From positions 2,550,986-2,614,985 of the forward strand of contig CM046850.1 in assembly GCA_025618425.1 (NCBI GenBank): DNA of 64,000 nucleotides, written 5' to 3'. This stretch comes from Heliocidaris tuberculata. Its lineage: Eukaryota > Echinodermata > Echinoidea > Camarodonta > Echinometridae. This document shows positions 48,952-61,498 of this stretch, one piece after another. Within the stretch, counting starts at the first letter, position 1; every line of letters begins with the position of its first letter. The notes beneath the pieces were generated by a model. The model saw only the letters and a list, made by a program, of their open reading frames with translations. It did not search any database and was not told the origin of the DNA. The position numbers were made by a program, and so were the translations under genes.

Positions 48952-49210
48952 CAAAACAAAAGGCTCAAGGATACAAGTTCTGCCTCCCTATACATACCGC
49001 TGAGCTGATATCATCTGACCCCATTCACACAAGCACCCGATTTACACAGGCATGACCCCATTTACACAGATAGGTTTAAGTACAGTTCAAAAAGCTCAAG
49101 GCTGTGAGTTCATCCTATACATGCCACTGAGCTGATATCATCTGACCCCATTTACACAAGCATGGCCCCATTTACACAGAGAAGTTTGAATACAGTTCAT
49201 GTATACCTCA
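48952..49210. repeat. Tandem duplication, offset about 127 bp
   Basis: Both copies contain GAGCTGATATCATCTGACCC, CACACAAGCA and CCCCATTTACACAGA, followed by TACAGTTCA. Noncoding. Confidence 0.7.
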
Positions 49211-49967
49211 AGCCGTGCCTCTTCAGATATGGCCTACATCACGGTCAGTAAGGTTCTAGTTACATAGAGACTATTTACCTACTCTCAGTGATAAAGTGAT
49301 ACAGCCAGCATGTGATTAAAAAATGGGCTTTCTTGCTTAGAACTTAAAGGGATTATGTTCCACTTTCAAAGATATTGCCTAGTGTGAGCAAGAACGGTGG
49401 AAACTCTATCATCTGGCACTCAGCAGAAGATAAAGTGGTTAGCTAATATTCTCTTGATAGCAATAGTTCAATTTCAAGTTTGAAAGATGGCATGACTATT
49501 TGTTCAACTTTAGTATAAATCTCATGCACATGAAGAAATTCAATTTTTACCACAGGTAGCACCAGATACATGTAGATGATGATAATGATGATGATGTATA
49601 TCTTGTTGTGTGACTACAGATAGTATGTTGAAAGTATGATAGAAAGTTGAGGATGATGAGATAGTCAAATAAACAATTCTCTATTTCTGTTTCTGTAACC
49701 CTGCCCGACTTATTCCATGGAGGTGAGCCTAAATATTTGTGGGGAAGCTTGCAGTCATGGTTACCTTCACACAAATGTGACACCTGCTAACCCCCTTCCA
49801 CCTGTACAATACCATCCAAAATAAAAATGACTTTCTTTTTAATAATTGCTGAAAATCTTTAAGAAGGTCCATATATATCATCTACTTCCAGCCAGAAAGG
49901 AATTTATCCATACTTTTAACATAGAGTTAACGTCTTTCTCCCTTTCGGCAAATGATACATGTATATA

Positions 49968-50118
49968 AAGCAGAAACTCACTATGACGAGGACCGTGGGA
50001 CTGTGAAAATTACCTTGTTATATTAGGAATCTCCTTTTAAAAAAGAACATTAAGACCTGGGACCAGCAAATAACCTTGTAATATCATGCATCTTGTTATA
50101 ATGAGTTTCCACTACAAC
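49968..50118. mobile_element. Possible second Tigger-like MITE
   Basis: The left end GCAGAAACTCACTATGACGA pairs with the right end (reverse complement AGTGGAAACTCATTATAACA). The pattern AAACTCRYTATRACRAG resembles pogo/Tigger ends. Flanking TA is not clear, so the call is tentative. Confidence 0.45.
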
Positions 50119-50257
50119 AGGAAATACCTTTGTTTTTCTATGAAAGGAACATACACTTGTACATGTACATGGCTGGGTAGCAGCGACTAGAGATGAAGCG
50201 TGTACAAGGCTATTGATCCTCTTAAGCCAATTAATGCATCGATTGGTTACAATGGTG

Positions 50258-50790
50258 ATGGGAGGATGGTTAGAAGAGTAAGCAGGGAGGGAAAAAGGAA
50301 TTGAGGATGCTGACATGATGATGATGATCAAGATGAAACGCATTAAATTGTCACTGATGCGCTCTCTGAGCTGATGGATAACGGTATAATGACGAAGCAG
50401 GATGAGAATTAAAGTAGTAGAGGTGCATAATTGATGGTTAGGGAAATAATGGACCATGTAGTATTAGAGATGTTAGTGGTGGTGGCAGATGCTGTGGTAG
50501 GTGTTGTGGTAGTTGTGGTAGAAGTAGTATGGTAGTGGGAGAGGACTGATGGAAGAGTGAGCAGGAAGGAAAACCCTGGAAATGGAAGAGGAAGGATCGA
50601 TGCTGACATGATAAGGATAACGATGATCAAACACATTAATGGTCACTGATGTGCTTTCTAAGCTGATGGATAATGGTATAATAAGGGAGCATGATGAGAG
50701 TTAAAATGGTGTATGATGTTGACGTTTAAGGTAATGATAGAGGATGTGGTATTGGCTAAGATGTTACTGTTGCTGATGGTTGCCATGACA
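50258..50790. repeat. Tandem duplication, unit about 290 bp, GATG-rich
   Basis: Copies offset by about 292 bp share AGAGTRAGCAGG, GATGCTGACATGAT, CACTGATGYGCT and GCTGATGGATAAYGGTATAAT. The 135-codon minus-strand ORF at 50050-50457 is a reading of this and of the Tigger-like element. Confidence 0.7.
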
Positions 50791-51360
50791 TGTTTGGGAC
50801 AGGGGTGTGTTACCAGTGGTGGTGGAGATGATATTTAAGATGCGGTAACAGTAAAAAATATTACTGGTGATGATAATGCTGATGTAGGGGATGGTGATGG
50901 AAGAATATATGGGAATGATCACAACTTTCACTGGTAAGACCAGCTTCTCAATAAAAAAATTAACTAAATCAAGTTAATATCATGACCTTTAAAAAAATTA
51001 TATCAAACAAATATAACAGCTATTTCTATCAAGAAACACTCCCTTGTAACAAAGGGGAAAAAATGAATTGTTCCAACTCCTCACAATCATTCCAAGTACT
51101 GCAACCTAGATCCTCAAAGGTTAACTACAACGCTCTTTGGTTCCCACAAATACATCTCTGCCAAGAATACGATTGGGGAGGGAAAAATGCAGCGTGCTTC
51201 TGTGTTGGACATCAATAATTCACATACGCAGTTGTGCCAATATTATCCACTGATCTATCAGCCTCAAATATGTGACTTGCCAAATAATAAGGAAAAATGG
51301 ATCCGCTATGTCTGTACTGCCAGGGGCAGTTCGTCAACCTCCAGAAACTGTTTCAGATGG

Positions 51361-51700
51361 AGAAGATATATGAGGCAGAGAGAGAGATGGATAGAGTGTG
51401 AAAGGAGAGGATGGAATAGAGAGAGGAAGGGAGAGAGGAAAAAGAGAGAGAGAGACAGAGAGACAGAGACAGACAGGGAGACAGATGGAGAGACAGAGAA
51501 AGGAGAGAGAAAAAGAAAAAAGAGACAGAGACAGAGACAGATAGAGACAGACAGACAGACAGACAGACAGGGAGAGAGGAGAGACAGAGAGGGGAGGTAT
51601 AGGGGAGGAAAAGAAGGGGGTGGAAAAGGGAGTGGGGGAGGGAGTGAGAGAGAGAGGGACAGAAAGAGAGATACTGGGGGAAGGAGTGAGAGGGGGTTAG
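51361..51700. repeat. Long GA/GACA polypurine tract
   Basis: About 340 bp almost entirely purine on the plus strand, mixing GAGA, GACAGA and GGGAG. It creates long meaningless ORFs on both strands (RERE and SLSL type). Confidence 0.9.
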
Positions 51701-53925
51701 AATCAAAGAACTAAAAAATGAGAGAAATAGAGAGAGAGAAGCAAATGAAATTTTCAGATATACATGTACTTCATCTGTTGAATATTAAGCCCTACATAAG
51801 CTGGGCAATAACTCAGGGATGTTATTCAAAAATCAAATCACATTGAAAAGACAGCAGAGCACTAAGAGAGAAAAAGCAGAAAAAAGAGAAAGAACATGGT
51901 TAAAAGAGGTAAAGAGAGAAAAAGAGAGAGTAAGAGAGAGGAGATAAAATACAGACAAAAAGATGAAGGGTATCTCACTGACCAATACATCATTTTGGCA
52001 GTGCTCGTCCCTTAATAAGCTCTATGCTATGAATTATTTTCCATATTTTGCCTGGGGCAAGAGAAGACGTAACGAACAAAACAACTGAGCAACTTAATAG
52101 CTTTTTTAATATTTTCATATCTCTCCCACTTATCAAACTGAGTACAAATTGGAACACCATCCTCTGTCATGCATTTTATTACATTTTTTTTTTAATGCCA
52201 CTTTTATTTATCTCACATTTGAACATAATGACTGAGAAGACAGAGTGTGTGCATGTTCAATAACAGCTTAAAATACATTGTTCTATTAAATTACTGCATT
52301 TGGGTCAATAGAATAATGAAATTTAGGTGAAAGTTGGCAGGTTTATAATATATTTGCCGCTTGTTTGTACTGCATGTTGTGTAACATTTATCGACGAAAC
52401 GAATAACATGTTTATTATTCTGGCGAGCTCACGCATACATGCAATTGATTGCGGACTAACTTGCTTGTGCTCATGAGCAGTTGAATCGGTGCCTGCAAAT
52501 TGGCAGCTCCAGATGTATGATAAATATGTTCCACATGAGGGGGTGTTTGTATAGTGGCTAACATGACATTTCAAATGCATAGGCAAAGCCGCAAAGAAGT
52601 GTAAAATGAAATACCCACAGGCAAACTAGCGGAAAGAAAATATGTTTGGATATTTTCAGATAAAGCAATTACTAAGAGAAGGATAAAAGAAAGAGATTCA
52701 AAAACAGAGTTGGCATTATTTCAAAGGAAAAAGGACAAAGAGAGAAGGCAAAAATACAGAGGGAGGAGAAGGAAATAAACATTACAATTATAATTATGGA
52801 TAGCGACAGAATAGTGTTGAAAATTATTTACAGAGATTTGTTGAAGAATTTTAGAAGAAACTGCACTTGTAATGACGTAAGCAAAAATGGAGAAAAATCA
52901 CACAAAACACATAAAATCACTATATCCATAGACCAAGACTGGAGTTACATCTATAAGCAGATCGTGCAGACGATCTCATTATGAAGTTACAGCAACATTC
53001 TCTCTCCGAAAAAAAAAAATCCAGCCTTACTTCTCGTACAATAATCCCTCTTATGAAGTAGAGCATTACCACAGTACATCTTTACATTAAGCAGGTGACG
53101 GCTGCGTTCAGAAACATACCCAACGACAAAAAAGGGACACCATTTCTCCAGAGTGCCTTGCATTTTACATCACAGTCAGACCAATTACCAAGTGAAAATG
53201 AATTGGGCCCAGTCAAGCGCACAAAACCAATCGAGTATGTCAATAAATTCGTTCCCAGCGGTCAGTGCAAATATGTATGAGGATTTTTCAAGAGACTGAT
53301 CAATCAATTCTTTCTCTTTGAAAAAATAATCAATTTTTGTGATTGATGTTAGTAGAGCATGAAAGTTAGCCTGGAAATAAATAACAAATGAATGCAGAGT
53401 AAATTGTGCAAAAGAGACAATTTAATTTTATGATAAAATCTAGCATTTCCTAATTAAGGTCTACTAGTAACAACAGGAAATAAAATGCCTTGCCACTATA
53501 AAAACTGAAAAAAATGTTGGACAGGTATGTACCAAGCATTAAAATGAGTTTTTACAGGAGGTATTTTCATGACTTTTTCCTTTCTGTATAATTAAGAACA
53601 CTGCTTTCGAAAAAAAAATTGAAAATGCAGTGTTCAGTTATGACTACACATTTTCTAACTGAATGCTGAATGAAGAATGCCTCATATTTTTACACATTGC
53701 CCTGTTCAACATGCAGTATGTTAAAATCTACTGAAGATAGCATACATGTGTAGCAATAAACAAGGGTTAGTTTGGGAAAGGGGAGGAGATAGATTTTAAT
53801 TCACTAGGTAATTAACGACCATTTTCTATTACCCATCAAGAATAAAGATTATCGTGCTAAATAAACAAAATGTGCATTTTCACTCCATTATACACAGCCT
53901 AAACATAACAGAAGTTGTCTCTCTT

Positions 53926-54100
53926 TTAAAAAAAAAAATGAGTAATCACTGACATCACTCCTGGGGGATTTAAAATAGAGGGAAAAAAGTGTGACAAATG
54001 ATTTTTTTTCTATTTAGCACTCAATATCCCCTCAATATTCATTCCTGACTCGGAGGAGTGAAACTAGACTGAAAATTCACTATTTTCTTTGTAGAGAGTA
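53926..54100. repeat. Dispersed satellite-related unit
   Basis: AATCACTGACATCACTCCTG, GAGGAGTGAAACTAGACTGA and AAAATTCACTATT; same family as 21069-21290. Confidence 0.5.
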
Positions 54101-54255
54101 CATCACTGTCTATTCCTCTCATTTAAGGTTGGCCACAAATTCTGATTCTCCATTGAAGTGAGATGAAGATGCAATTTGAGGTGAAAGTTAACCACTACTT
54201 ATTCATTGATTCCTAAACCACTAAAGTGCTATGACTCCTCATGTTACCTCCCCTG

Positions 54256-54535
54256 CCCCCCCCCCCCCCCCCCCCCCCCCCATTTCCTTCATGAGTCACT
54301 TTTCATGATATGAGAGATTGGTATCTGGGAGAAAGTGAAGGATTGCTTAAATAGGGAAATATTGAAGAATATATGAAAACAGAGAGAAAATAGAATTAGA
54401 GTGATTTTCAAGGTTAAATGGTATGCATGTAGGAATAACATAAAGATACAGGACAGAGGGACAGAGATATACAGAAAGAGACAGAGAGAGAGAGAGAGAG
54501 ACAGAGAGAGAGACAGAGAGACAGAGAGAGGTTTT
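54256..54535. repeat. 26-bp poly-C and a GA/CAGA tract
   Basis: C tract at 54256-54281 and a GAGACAGAGA tract at 54474-54535. Confidence 0.9.
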
Positions 54536-55080
54536 TCTCAACTTTGATTTGATTCATCAAGTATAAATACATTAAAACATGAAATATGTAACAGTGAAAG
54601 GAATTTTGTTTTAATATGCTATGACAGGATAACCATAGAGACACAGATAATATCGGATCAAGGGATAGAAATGGGAGGGGGAAGAAATAGGAGGGTTATA
54701 AAGATGGAGCAAAAAATAGAGCAAGCAAGAAAAACAGACAGGGAAAGAAAGAGTGTAGAATAAAGATGGAGAAGGGACATGGGGTCAGTTGAGACTGATA
54801 ACAAAGAGACTTGGATGATAGAGAGAGACACATACACAAACACAGACAGATAGATGAACATTCACACAGATCATCAACAAACAGACAGTCCTCACTCACA
54901 GATTGACATTTGCAAAAAGAACGTAATTACGCGTAATTGCGGAAATAAAAGAGAGCGCGATTGGTGATTACTAATAAGGTAATTCCAGACATTGACATTA
55001 ACATACACCCTTGCAGAACACGGTAAAGGGACATCACTTCAACAAGATGAGGAAACTCTGTAAAAGCTCAGTGGAATATC

Positions 55081-55148
55081 TGCTGAGAGCTAGAAAGAAG
55101 TTAAGACATAAACTTTACAGAGTTAACAGCCTTCTGGCTGTAAACAGA
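55081..55148. mobile_element. Family T hairpin, copy at 55081
   Basis: GCTGAGAGCTAGAAAGAAGT and AACAGCCTTCTGGCTGTAAACA form imperfect arms of the T family. Confidence 0.55.
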
Positions 55149-55535
55149 CAATATACAAAACAACATAAAGCACCTGCTACGACCTGTCTTGTATTTCAAC
55201 TCATTCATCATAGAGCATTTGAGAATATCATCCCTTCACATATTTATGTGAGCATATGGTGTACAGGAGAAACATGACTGGAATGTATTTGGGTTGACCT
55301 AATTAATGGTGCTCAACTCGGCCAGTTCTCTAACATGCCCTTTCTGGAATGAATGTCAGTTACAAATGAAATTTGCTGATAAATGTACATTTTCTTCCAT
55401 GAAGCTTATGTTTTACATATGATAAACATCACATGATAGCTTGAAAGGATCTGTCTCCATCTCTTTGCTTCTTCTCACTGTTTTTTCCCCTCTATCTTCT
55501 ATTCATGTTCCTTCAAACCATGATAATTTCTGACT

Positions 55536-55790
55536 CTCTCTGTCTCTGTCCGTCTCTGTCTCTCTCTCTCTTTCTGTCTGTCTGTCTCTCTTTCTCTGTG
55601 TCTCTGTGTAAGTGTCTATCTGCCTTTGTCTCTGTTTGTCTCTGTCTGTCTCTGTCTATCTGTTTCTATCTGTCTGACTCTCTCTCTCTCTTTCTCTGTA
55701 TCTCTGTCTATCTCTGTATCTCTCTCTGTATATATATATATATATATATCTCTCTCTCTCCCTCTCTATATCTCTCCTTACATTCTCTCA
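55536..55790. repeat. TCTG/TC microsatellite with (TA)n
   Basis: TCTCTGTCTGTC-type repeats for about 200 bp, then TATATA at 55729-55750. The ORFs here are low-complexity readings. Confidence 0.93.
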
Positions 55791-56295
55791 TGCTATTTTT
55801 TTTTTGTTCATATTTTTCACCTCTACTCCAACCATCGCAACTGCATTCACCTGTTTACAGTTGTCAACAAGGAGCGTGCTAATCATAAATTCTAGCCATC
55901 GCAATATGCGCCTCAACCATAAATCACCTCTAGATGGGTACAAATGGCCATTTTATGACTCAATAAGTCCATTACTAATTCTGCACATAACACAATTGAG
56001 ATTAGGTGTAGGCTTATACAACAGTTGCATTAATAAAGTGAAGACTTTGTATCCTTGAAATATATAGTTTTCATATTCAACCAGTGGGAGAGGATTACTT
56101 TTCTATTTTGTGTATTTTCGATTGGTTTCACCTTGGGTTAAGTCTCACACATAGAATTCAACAGATTATGAGAATATATAAGCACAAGCTTAATCAGTCT
56201 CTTTTATTTCCAACAAAATGCCCTTTCTTTGCCCTATCTATGTTTTGGTGTTTTTTTTTTTTATTTTGTATCATCATATCAGTAGATTATGATGA

Positions 56296-56296
<1 letters not shown>

Positions 56297-56332
<36 letters not shown>
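56297..56332. repeat. (TA)n microsatellite
   Basis: About 18 uninterrupted TA units. Confidence 0.97.
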
Positions 56333-56336
<4 letters not shown>

Positions 56337-56681
56337 TAGTTTCTATCATAATTCAATTCCACTGGTTTTGGAACTCTTAATATTGCAATCATAATATTGC
56401 CATCATCAAAACCATACATATCACACAGAATTAAAGTCAATAAAACAGAATAGCATACAACCATTTATTAAAGACTAAGCTCAAGATATATGACAGCTAA
56501 AATGCAATGGAAATGTATGTTAAAAGACTAAACTCAACATATACAAGAGCTGAAACACAATGGAAATGCACGTTAATCAGGTGAGTACTATGCCTGGGAT
56601 AACAGGGGCTGAGGTCTATGAAAACGTGTGTTATACTGAAATCAAATCATATCAAATGGATGAAGGGAAATTACTTTCTAA

Positions 56682-57170
56682 AAGAGTGAACTTTCACTCT
56701 ATTTTCACTCCCCTTGTGAGTTATGTCAGTTATCACTTTATGAGTGAATTTCAATTAATTTTAGAGTGCTCTATAAAAAGAAGAGTGAATTTTAACTCTT
56801 TTTTCACTCCCCCTGGGAGTCACATCAGTTATCACTTGTTACGAGTGAACTTTAATTAATTTCAGAGTGCTCTATCAAAAGAAAAGAGTTAATTTTAATG
56901 CTTTTTTTCACTCTCCCTGGGAGGCAAGTCAGTTATCACTTGTTTACTAGTGAATTTCAATTAATTTTAGAGTGATCTATAAAAAGAAAAGAGTAAATGT
57001 TAACTCTTCTTTCACTCTCCTTGGGAGTCACATCAGTTATCACTTGTTTACGGGTGAATTTCAATTAATTTTAGAGTGCTCTATAAAACAAAAAGAGTGA
57101 ATTTTAACTCTTCTTTTTTCAATATTTTCACTTCCCCGGGGTTTCGCATAGTGAGCACTTGATTTCTTTA
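56682..57170. repeat. Tandem satellite of about 104 bp, five units
   Basis: Units begin near 56682, 56781, 56883, 56989 and 57093 with AAGAGTGAATTTTAACTCTT. Each includes CACTCCCCCTGGGAGTCACA, CAGTTATCACTTGTT and TTAATTTTAGAGTGCTCTAT. AGAGTGAA..TTCACTCT makes each unit internally self-complementary. Related single units are at 21069-21290 and 53926-54100. Confidence 0.8.
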
Positions 57171-58177
57171 AAGAGTAAATAGGACATGTCTAATCTCATT
57201 GGAGTGGTGTACATAAAAATCAGCATTACTCTTTGATGTGTGGTATAAACTGCCATGAATTTAAATGGGGGGACCTAAACCAGCGCATATTAAAAACACC
57301 ACAATTATGTTGCAGGAACGCACCAACCTAACCCACAGTATTCATTACATGTTTAATTCAGGAGTGCAAATAAATGTGTGCTTTCTGCAGAAGCCACACT
57401 CTTTTTAGAATTCAAGACAGTCTAGCGCTGCACCACCCTCCTGCAATGCATATTGGATTATCAAATGCCCATTTACAATCTGTTTAGAGGGATGTTGTGA
57501 TGCCAGAAGCTTAATAACACACAAAATCTGGATTGGAAAAATTGCCATTTTTCATCCTTTCTGAATGAATAAATACTCAGTCAAATGACTACAAAACAAT
57601 GTGGTCCATTAGACAAAAAAGTAGGATTTTCCCATAGAAGTGTTCAATTAATAAAATGATTTAATATAAACTACATGTAATGATATTTTTTACTATTAAA
57701 AAGCCAGTCATCACCTACAGTATTTCTTTAGGTTTCTTTGGGGGGGAGGACTAAGAAAACATTTTGATAATATCATGTTTTCATTACTTTTGTTCTGTGA
57801 TCGTAAATGACATTTCCAGATGTAATCACAACACGTGGTAAATAAATATTAACATAAATTTAGTTCATAATTCTAAAATACATAGCAAATTTGTACAGGC
57901 AGACAATGACTACCCCCCCCCCCCAATAAAAATAAATAAATAAAAGAAAGAAACTCATATGTACAACTTCTGTTTTTAGCTTCCTACAAAAGAACAAGTT
58001 TTAATCCCCATTTTCTGCTTCAGGTTTTTGCCATGTAATTGAAATGGCTATTAGTGTGTTGGTACAATGATATATTATTAAGCAGACATAGTGACAAAAA
58101 CAAGTATATGAGAGGTACTATTTTTCCCTTGACTGAGCTCTCTAGGGCAAACTGAATCTCCCAGCCTCAAATAAAAT

Positions 58178-58535
58178 ATGCATATCTGATTCAAGGGTAT
58201 GCTTATGAATAAAACAGGAAGAAGAGAGTGCCTCACCTATAATTAATATTGCATCCAATGATTCATTACGGGCAGCAAAAAATATGAATATTCATTATCT
58301 GGTTGGAGAAGCTATATAAGGGAATGCTCATGAAGAAAACATGAAGAACAGAGTTCCTCACTTATTAACATTACATCCAATGATTCAGGACCAGCAGCAA
58401 AAAATATGAATATTCATATCTTTTTGGAGGCCTTGATTCAAAGGGACGCTTATGAATAAAGTCTCTCACTTATTACCAATGTTGAATCCAATGATTTATG
58501 ACAAGCAGCAGAAAATATGAATATGATTCATTCAT
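58178..58535. repeat. Tandem triplication, unit 112-125 bp
   Basis: Three units share ATGCTTATGAATAAA (or a near form), CTCAC.TATT, ATCCAATGATTCA and CAGCAAAAAATATGAATATT. Each ends with AT-rich ATGAATATTCAT. Confidence 0.7.
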
Positions 58536-59181
58536 AAACAGAAGCAGGAATATATTGTGTGTTATTGAATAAGAAGGACAGTAACTTCTGCATAGAATTA
58601 GGGACCTTCTTGCTCTTAACAGATAACATATCTGTGCCAGACACTTCTCTAGATGCTGGAATTTTGGAAAGAATTTGAGCCACAAATATTGTATTCTGTG
58701 AAGCACGAGTTTGTCCTTAATTTTGTACTTTGTTTGGCAAATATATGCACATATATAAAATTTATTGCAAAAATGGTATCACGTAATGAAAATTCATACA
58801 TTGAAGAAAAAAATATGTATTCTGTGCCTGTTTGTTTTTTCATTCTGTTCTGTCTTCTTTTTTTTAAATCACTGGACCAAATTTGCTACCTTGTATCAAA
58901 TACCAACAGTGCCCATAATTAACCTCGAAAGGTTAATCACAGACTTCACACGTGTAATAATGATTATGTCTTCCATGTATCACTCTGAATAAAACATCCC
59001 CATACACACACGTACAAAGTGTGACTAGACAGAGGTGTTAAGATGTACATATGTAGGGTGTTGGAACATATTGGCCGATCATCATCATCATCCTGATTTA
59101 TGATGTTTACAATGCTGTATTGAGTTATGTAGACAATGGAAAGGTCATGAAGCTACATAAAGGAAACATAAAGATACAGTC

Positions 59182-59238
59182 TAGTGAGAGCTAGAAGGAC
59201 GTTAAGTCTGTATAATAACACCCTTCTGGCTCTCAGCA
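59182..59238. mobile_element. Family T hairpin, copy at 59182
   Basis: GTGAGAGCTAGAAGGACGTT followed by CACCCTTCTGGCTCTCAGCA; arms of about 20 bp with a short loop. It lies directly before a family C element. Confidence 0.65.
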
Positions 59239-59264
59239 GACAATACACAATATCTTCCTTGCTT

Positions 59265-59674
59265 TAACCCTTTCAGGTCAGGAATTATAGAAGGGCTGAA
59301 TTGATCACATTTGTTCTTCAAATTGGCATCAATGATATTTTCTTTAGTGCTACATGCTTCTAATAAGGTGTAATGTCTTTGGAAACAATAAAAATGGTTA
59401 GGAATTTTGTCAAAAAGTTGAAAAAACTGCCAATTTTCATTTAAAAAATGATTTTGAACCTGTCAATGTGTTGCCAATTTAATGATTATTAAAGATTATT
59501 CTCATTTTTAAAATTCCTGGGATCAAACACAATATGGTCATGTAACAAAAATGGACATAGTATGTGCAGAAACTTTTGCTCTTTCTTATCATGCATCTGG
59601 TATATTTTTAGAGCTCTCAATCAAAAGTTATTGAGCCAAACCACAAAATGTGGTCAATTGTCTTGAAAGTGTTC
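59265..59674 (+). mobile_element. Family C MITE, copy 2
   Basis: Begins TAACCCTTTCAGGTCAGGAA; inner markers identical to copy 1 (GTGCTACATGCTTCTAATAA, GGTCATGTAACAAAAATGGA). The right end is diverged (GAAAGTGTTCA). Confidence 0.78.
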
Positions 59675-60822
59675 ATGATTTCAAAGTGAATGGGGGCTAT
59701 GTACAGATATCTGGCAGTGAAAAAAGGGGGTGTTCAACCAATCTACCCTAAAACTCCTTGAAAACCCACTGTAGATAAAAAGGCAGCCCCCCCCCCTTGA
59801 ATAATTTGGCAATTCCACAAACATCAAAGTGCATCCATGCTTAGAATGATTTAGATGAATTTATTCACCCTCTCATTCCTTTCTTGTCATTTACATAGAA
59901 TACAAATAAGGAGTTTATTGTAAAATTATATTGTACTTTAATATGAAAGGTGACTCGACATCTACTGTAGATAGCTAACATACATGAATATGCACATATG
60001 GGAAAATGTATTAAGTAAAAGTCCCCATTGACCTAAATATTGTAATTTATTTGCTTAAAACTCTGCTTTTATACACTTTTCATCAAATCTGTTTGGCACT
60101 TATTTCTTGTAGAATTATCCTATATATTTTATGACAAACTCCTATTTCAATCATTTACAGAAATCAAGATTACATCATCTGAAAGTGCCTTGACCTCCTC
60201 TCAAAATCCAAAACATACTCCAAGATGACCACTCACCAATCACCTAAGCTCCAATGGTCAATACAGCCAGCATTGAGCATATCCTTAGAATTGTTTGTCT
60301 TTCCATCCTCCGTCCACATCAACACATTCTATTTGATTAAGAGATCTACCAAACCTCTTTGCTTTCAGCTAGTCCATGGTCAACTTCACGCCCAGCGAAC
60401 CGTATATCTCCCTCCTATCATATCAGCTCGCTATGTTTGCACAGAAAATACCCCCACACCAGATGAGCTTTCAAAAATCAATACGAGATGGCTGGGGGGA
60501 AGGCTACTAAAACACATCCCATCACAATGGATGTTTACATTGTTGGGTTGCCATGGTTACTGCAGAATGACTGCCTTGGAAAACCTGTGACCATATTGCA
60601 CGGGTTCATTCCAATAACTTTCCTTCAATTTGTTTATGAGTTTTTAGAGAATGTGTTGAGTAGGTGCCAGTGGCAAGCAGGTGTATGAACATTATGAAAT
60701 TCTTGTGGAAATCATGAGGGTAAAGCCCCCCCCCCCCCTTTTATTTTATTTTTTTTTACATTGTCGCTGTATGTGTTGCTGATGAGATATCGTGGATTTA
60801 TGAGGTTTTAAAACAATGCAGT

Positions 60823-60913
60823 CCCCCTCCCCCTCTACTCCCCTCCCCCTCTACTCCCCTCCCCCTCTACCCCCCTCCCCCTCTACCCCCCTCCACCCCC
60901 TCCACCCCCCTCT
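60823..60913. repeat. C-rich minisatellite, 16-bp unit
   Basis: CCCCTCCCCCTCTACT repeated about five times, then decaying. A related CCCTCCCAC-rich tract lies at 60985-61030. Confidence 0.85.
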
Positions 60914-61330
60914 ACAGAATCCTGGATCTGCTTTTAGCATGTCTATCTAAAAAGAAATACATCTTGAAAGCTTTGCAACACCTTCCCTCCGCCCCTCCCT
61001 CCCACCCCTCCCTCCCACCCCTCCACCCCTGCTTTGACTTCATAGACATGCTATCTTACAGGTGAGGTGATGATTGGTGAAAATGACCTACATGTAATGT
61101 AGCTCATTGCAATATGCAATAGTTCAATGAAGACATCTATATCCCCACTTGAAACAATATGGGTAAGATTACCCATATTACCCATGTACAATGTTACCTA
61201 CAGTGTAACACTTATCCATGACATTTCCCACACTCCTTAGAAAACATCTTGACCTAGGCCTAATTATTCATAGGCTGAGAGCCGAAAAGGGCTTTCATTC
61301 ATAGCTCTTAATAACACAGACAATATCAAG

Positions 61331-61406
61331 TGTTGAAAGCCAGAAGAGAAAGGCATTATTAACACATATCATTAGACACATATTAATGCCCTTCTGTCTC
61401 TCAACA
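61331..61406. mobile_element. Family T hairpin, copy at 61331
   Basis: TGTTGAAAGCCAGAAGAGAA and AATGCCCTTCTGTCTCTCAACA pair over about 22 bp. Single arms of the family are also visible near 5559-5580, 61428-61441 and 61961-61987. Confidence 0.6.
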
Positions 61407-61498
61407 CACAGTATCATCTGCCTAGAGTCAGAAGGGCACTCACTGTCAAAGTCAATGTCAATGACAATGATAATGATTCTAATTTCACTCATACCATG

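Larger units (their letters stand above)
45474..56681. other. Probable CASK intron, no exon recognised
   Basis: Searched by eye for the L27 segment (pattern like FLHSVFQD..LHTLLD before a donor) and the kinase-like exons, without success. It contains microsatellites, duplicated blocks and scattered MITEs only. Confidence 0.5.

Noticed and set aside
50050..50457. A 135-codon minus-strand ORF
   Set aside because: Covers the tandem 290-bp duplication and a MITE; no conserved motif.
54905..54960. A regulatory palindrome ACGTAATTACGCGTAATTGC
   Set aside because: Short and single; no supporting context.
60225..60590. A 121-codon plus-strand ORF as a gene
   Set aside because: No recognisable motif, no splice or promoter context, on the strand opposite the CASK gene inside a probable intron; chance opening is likely.
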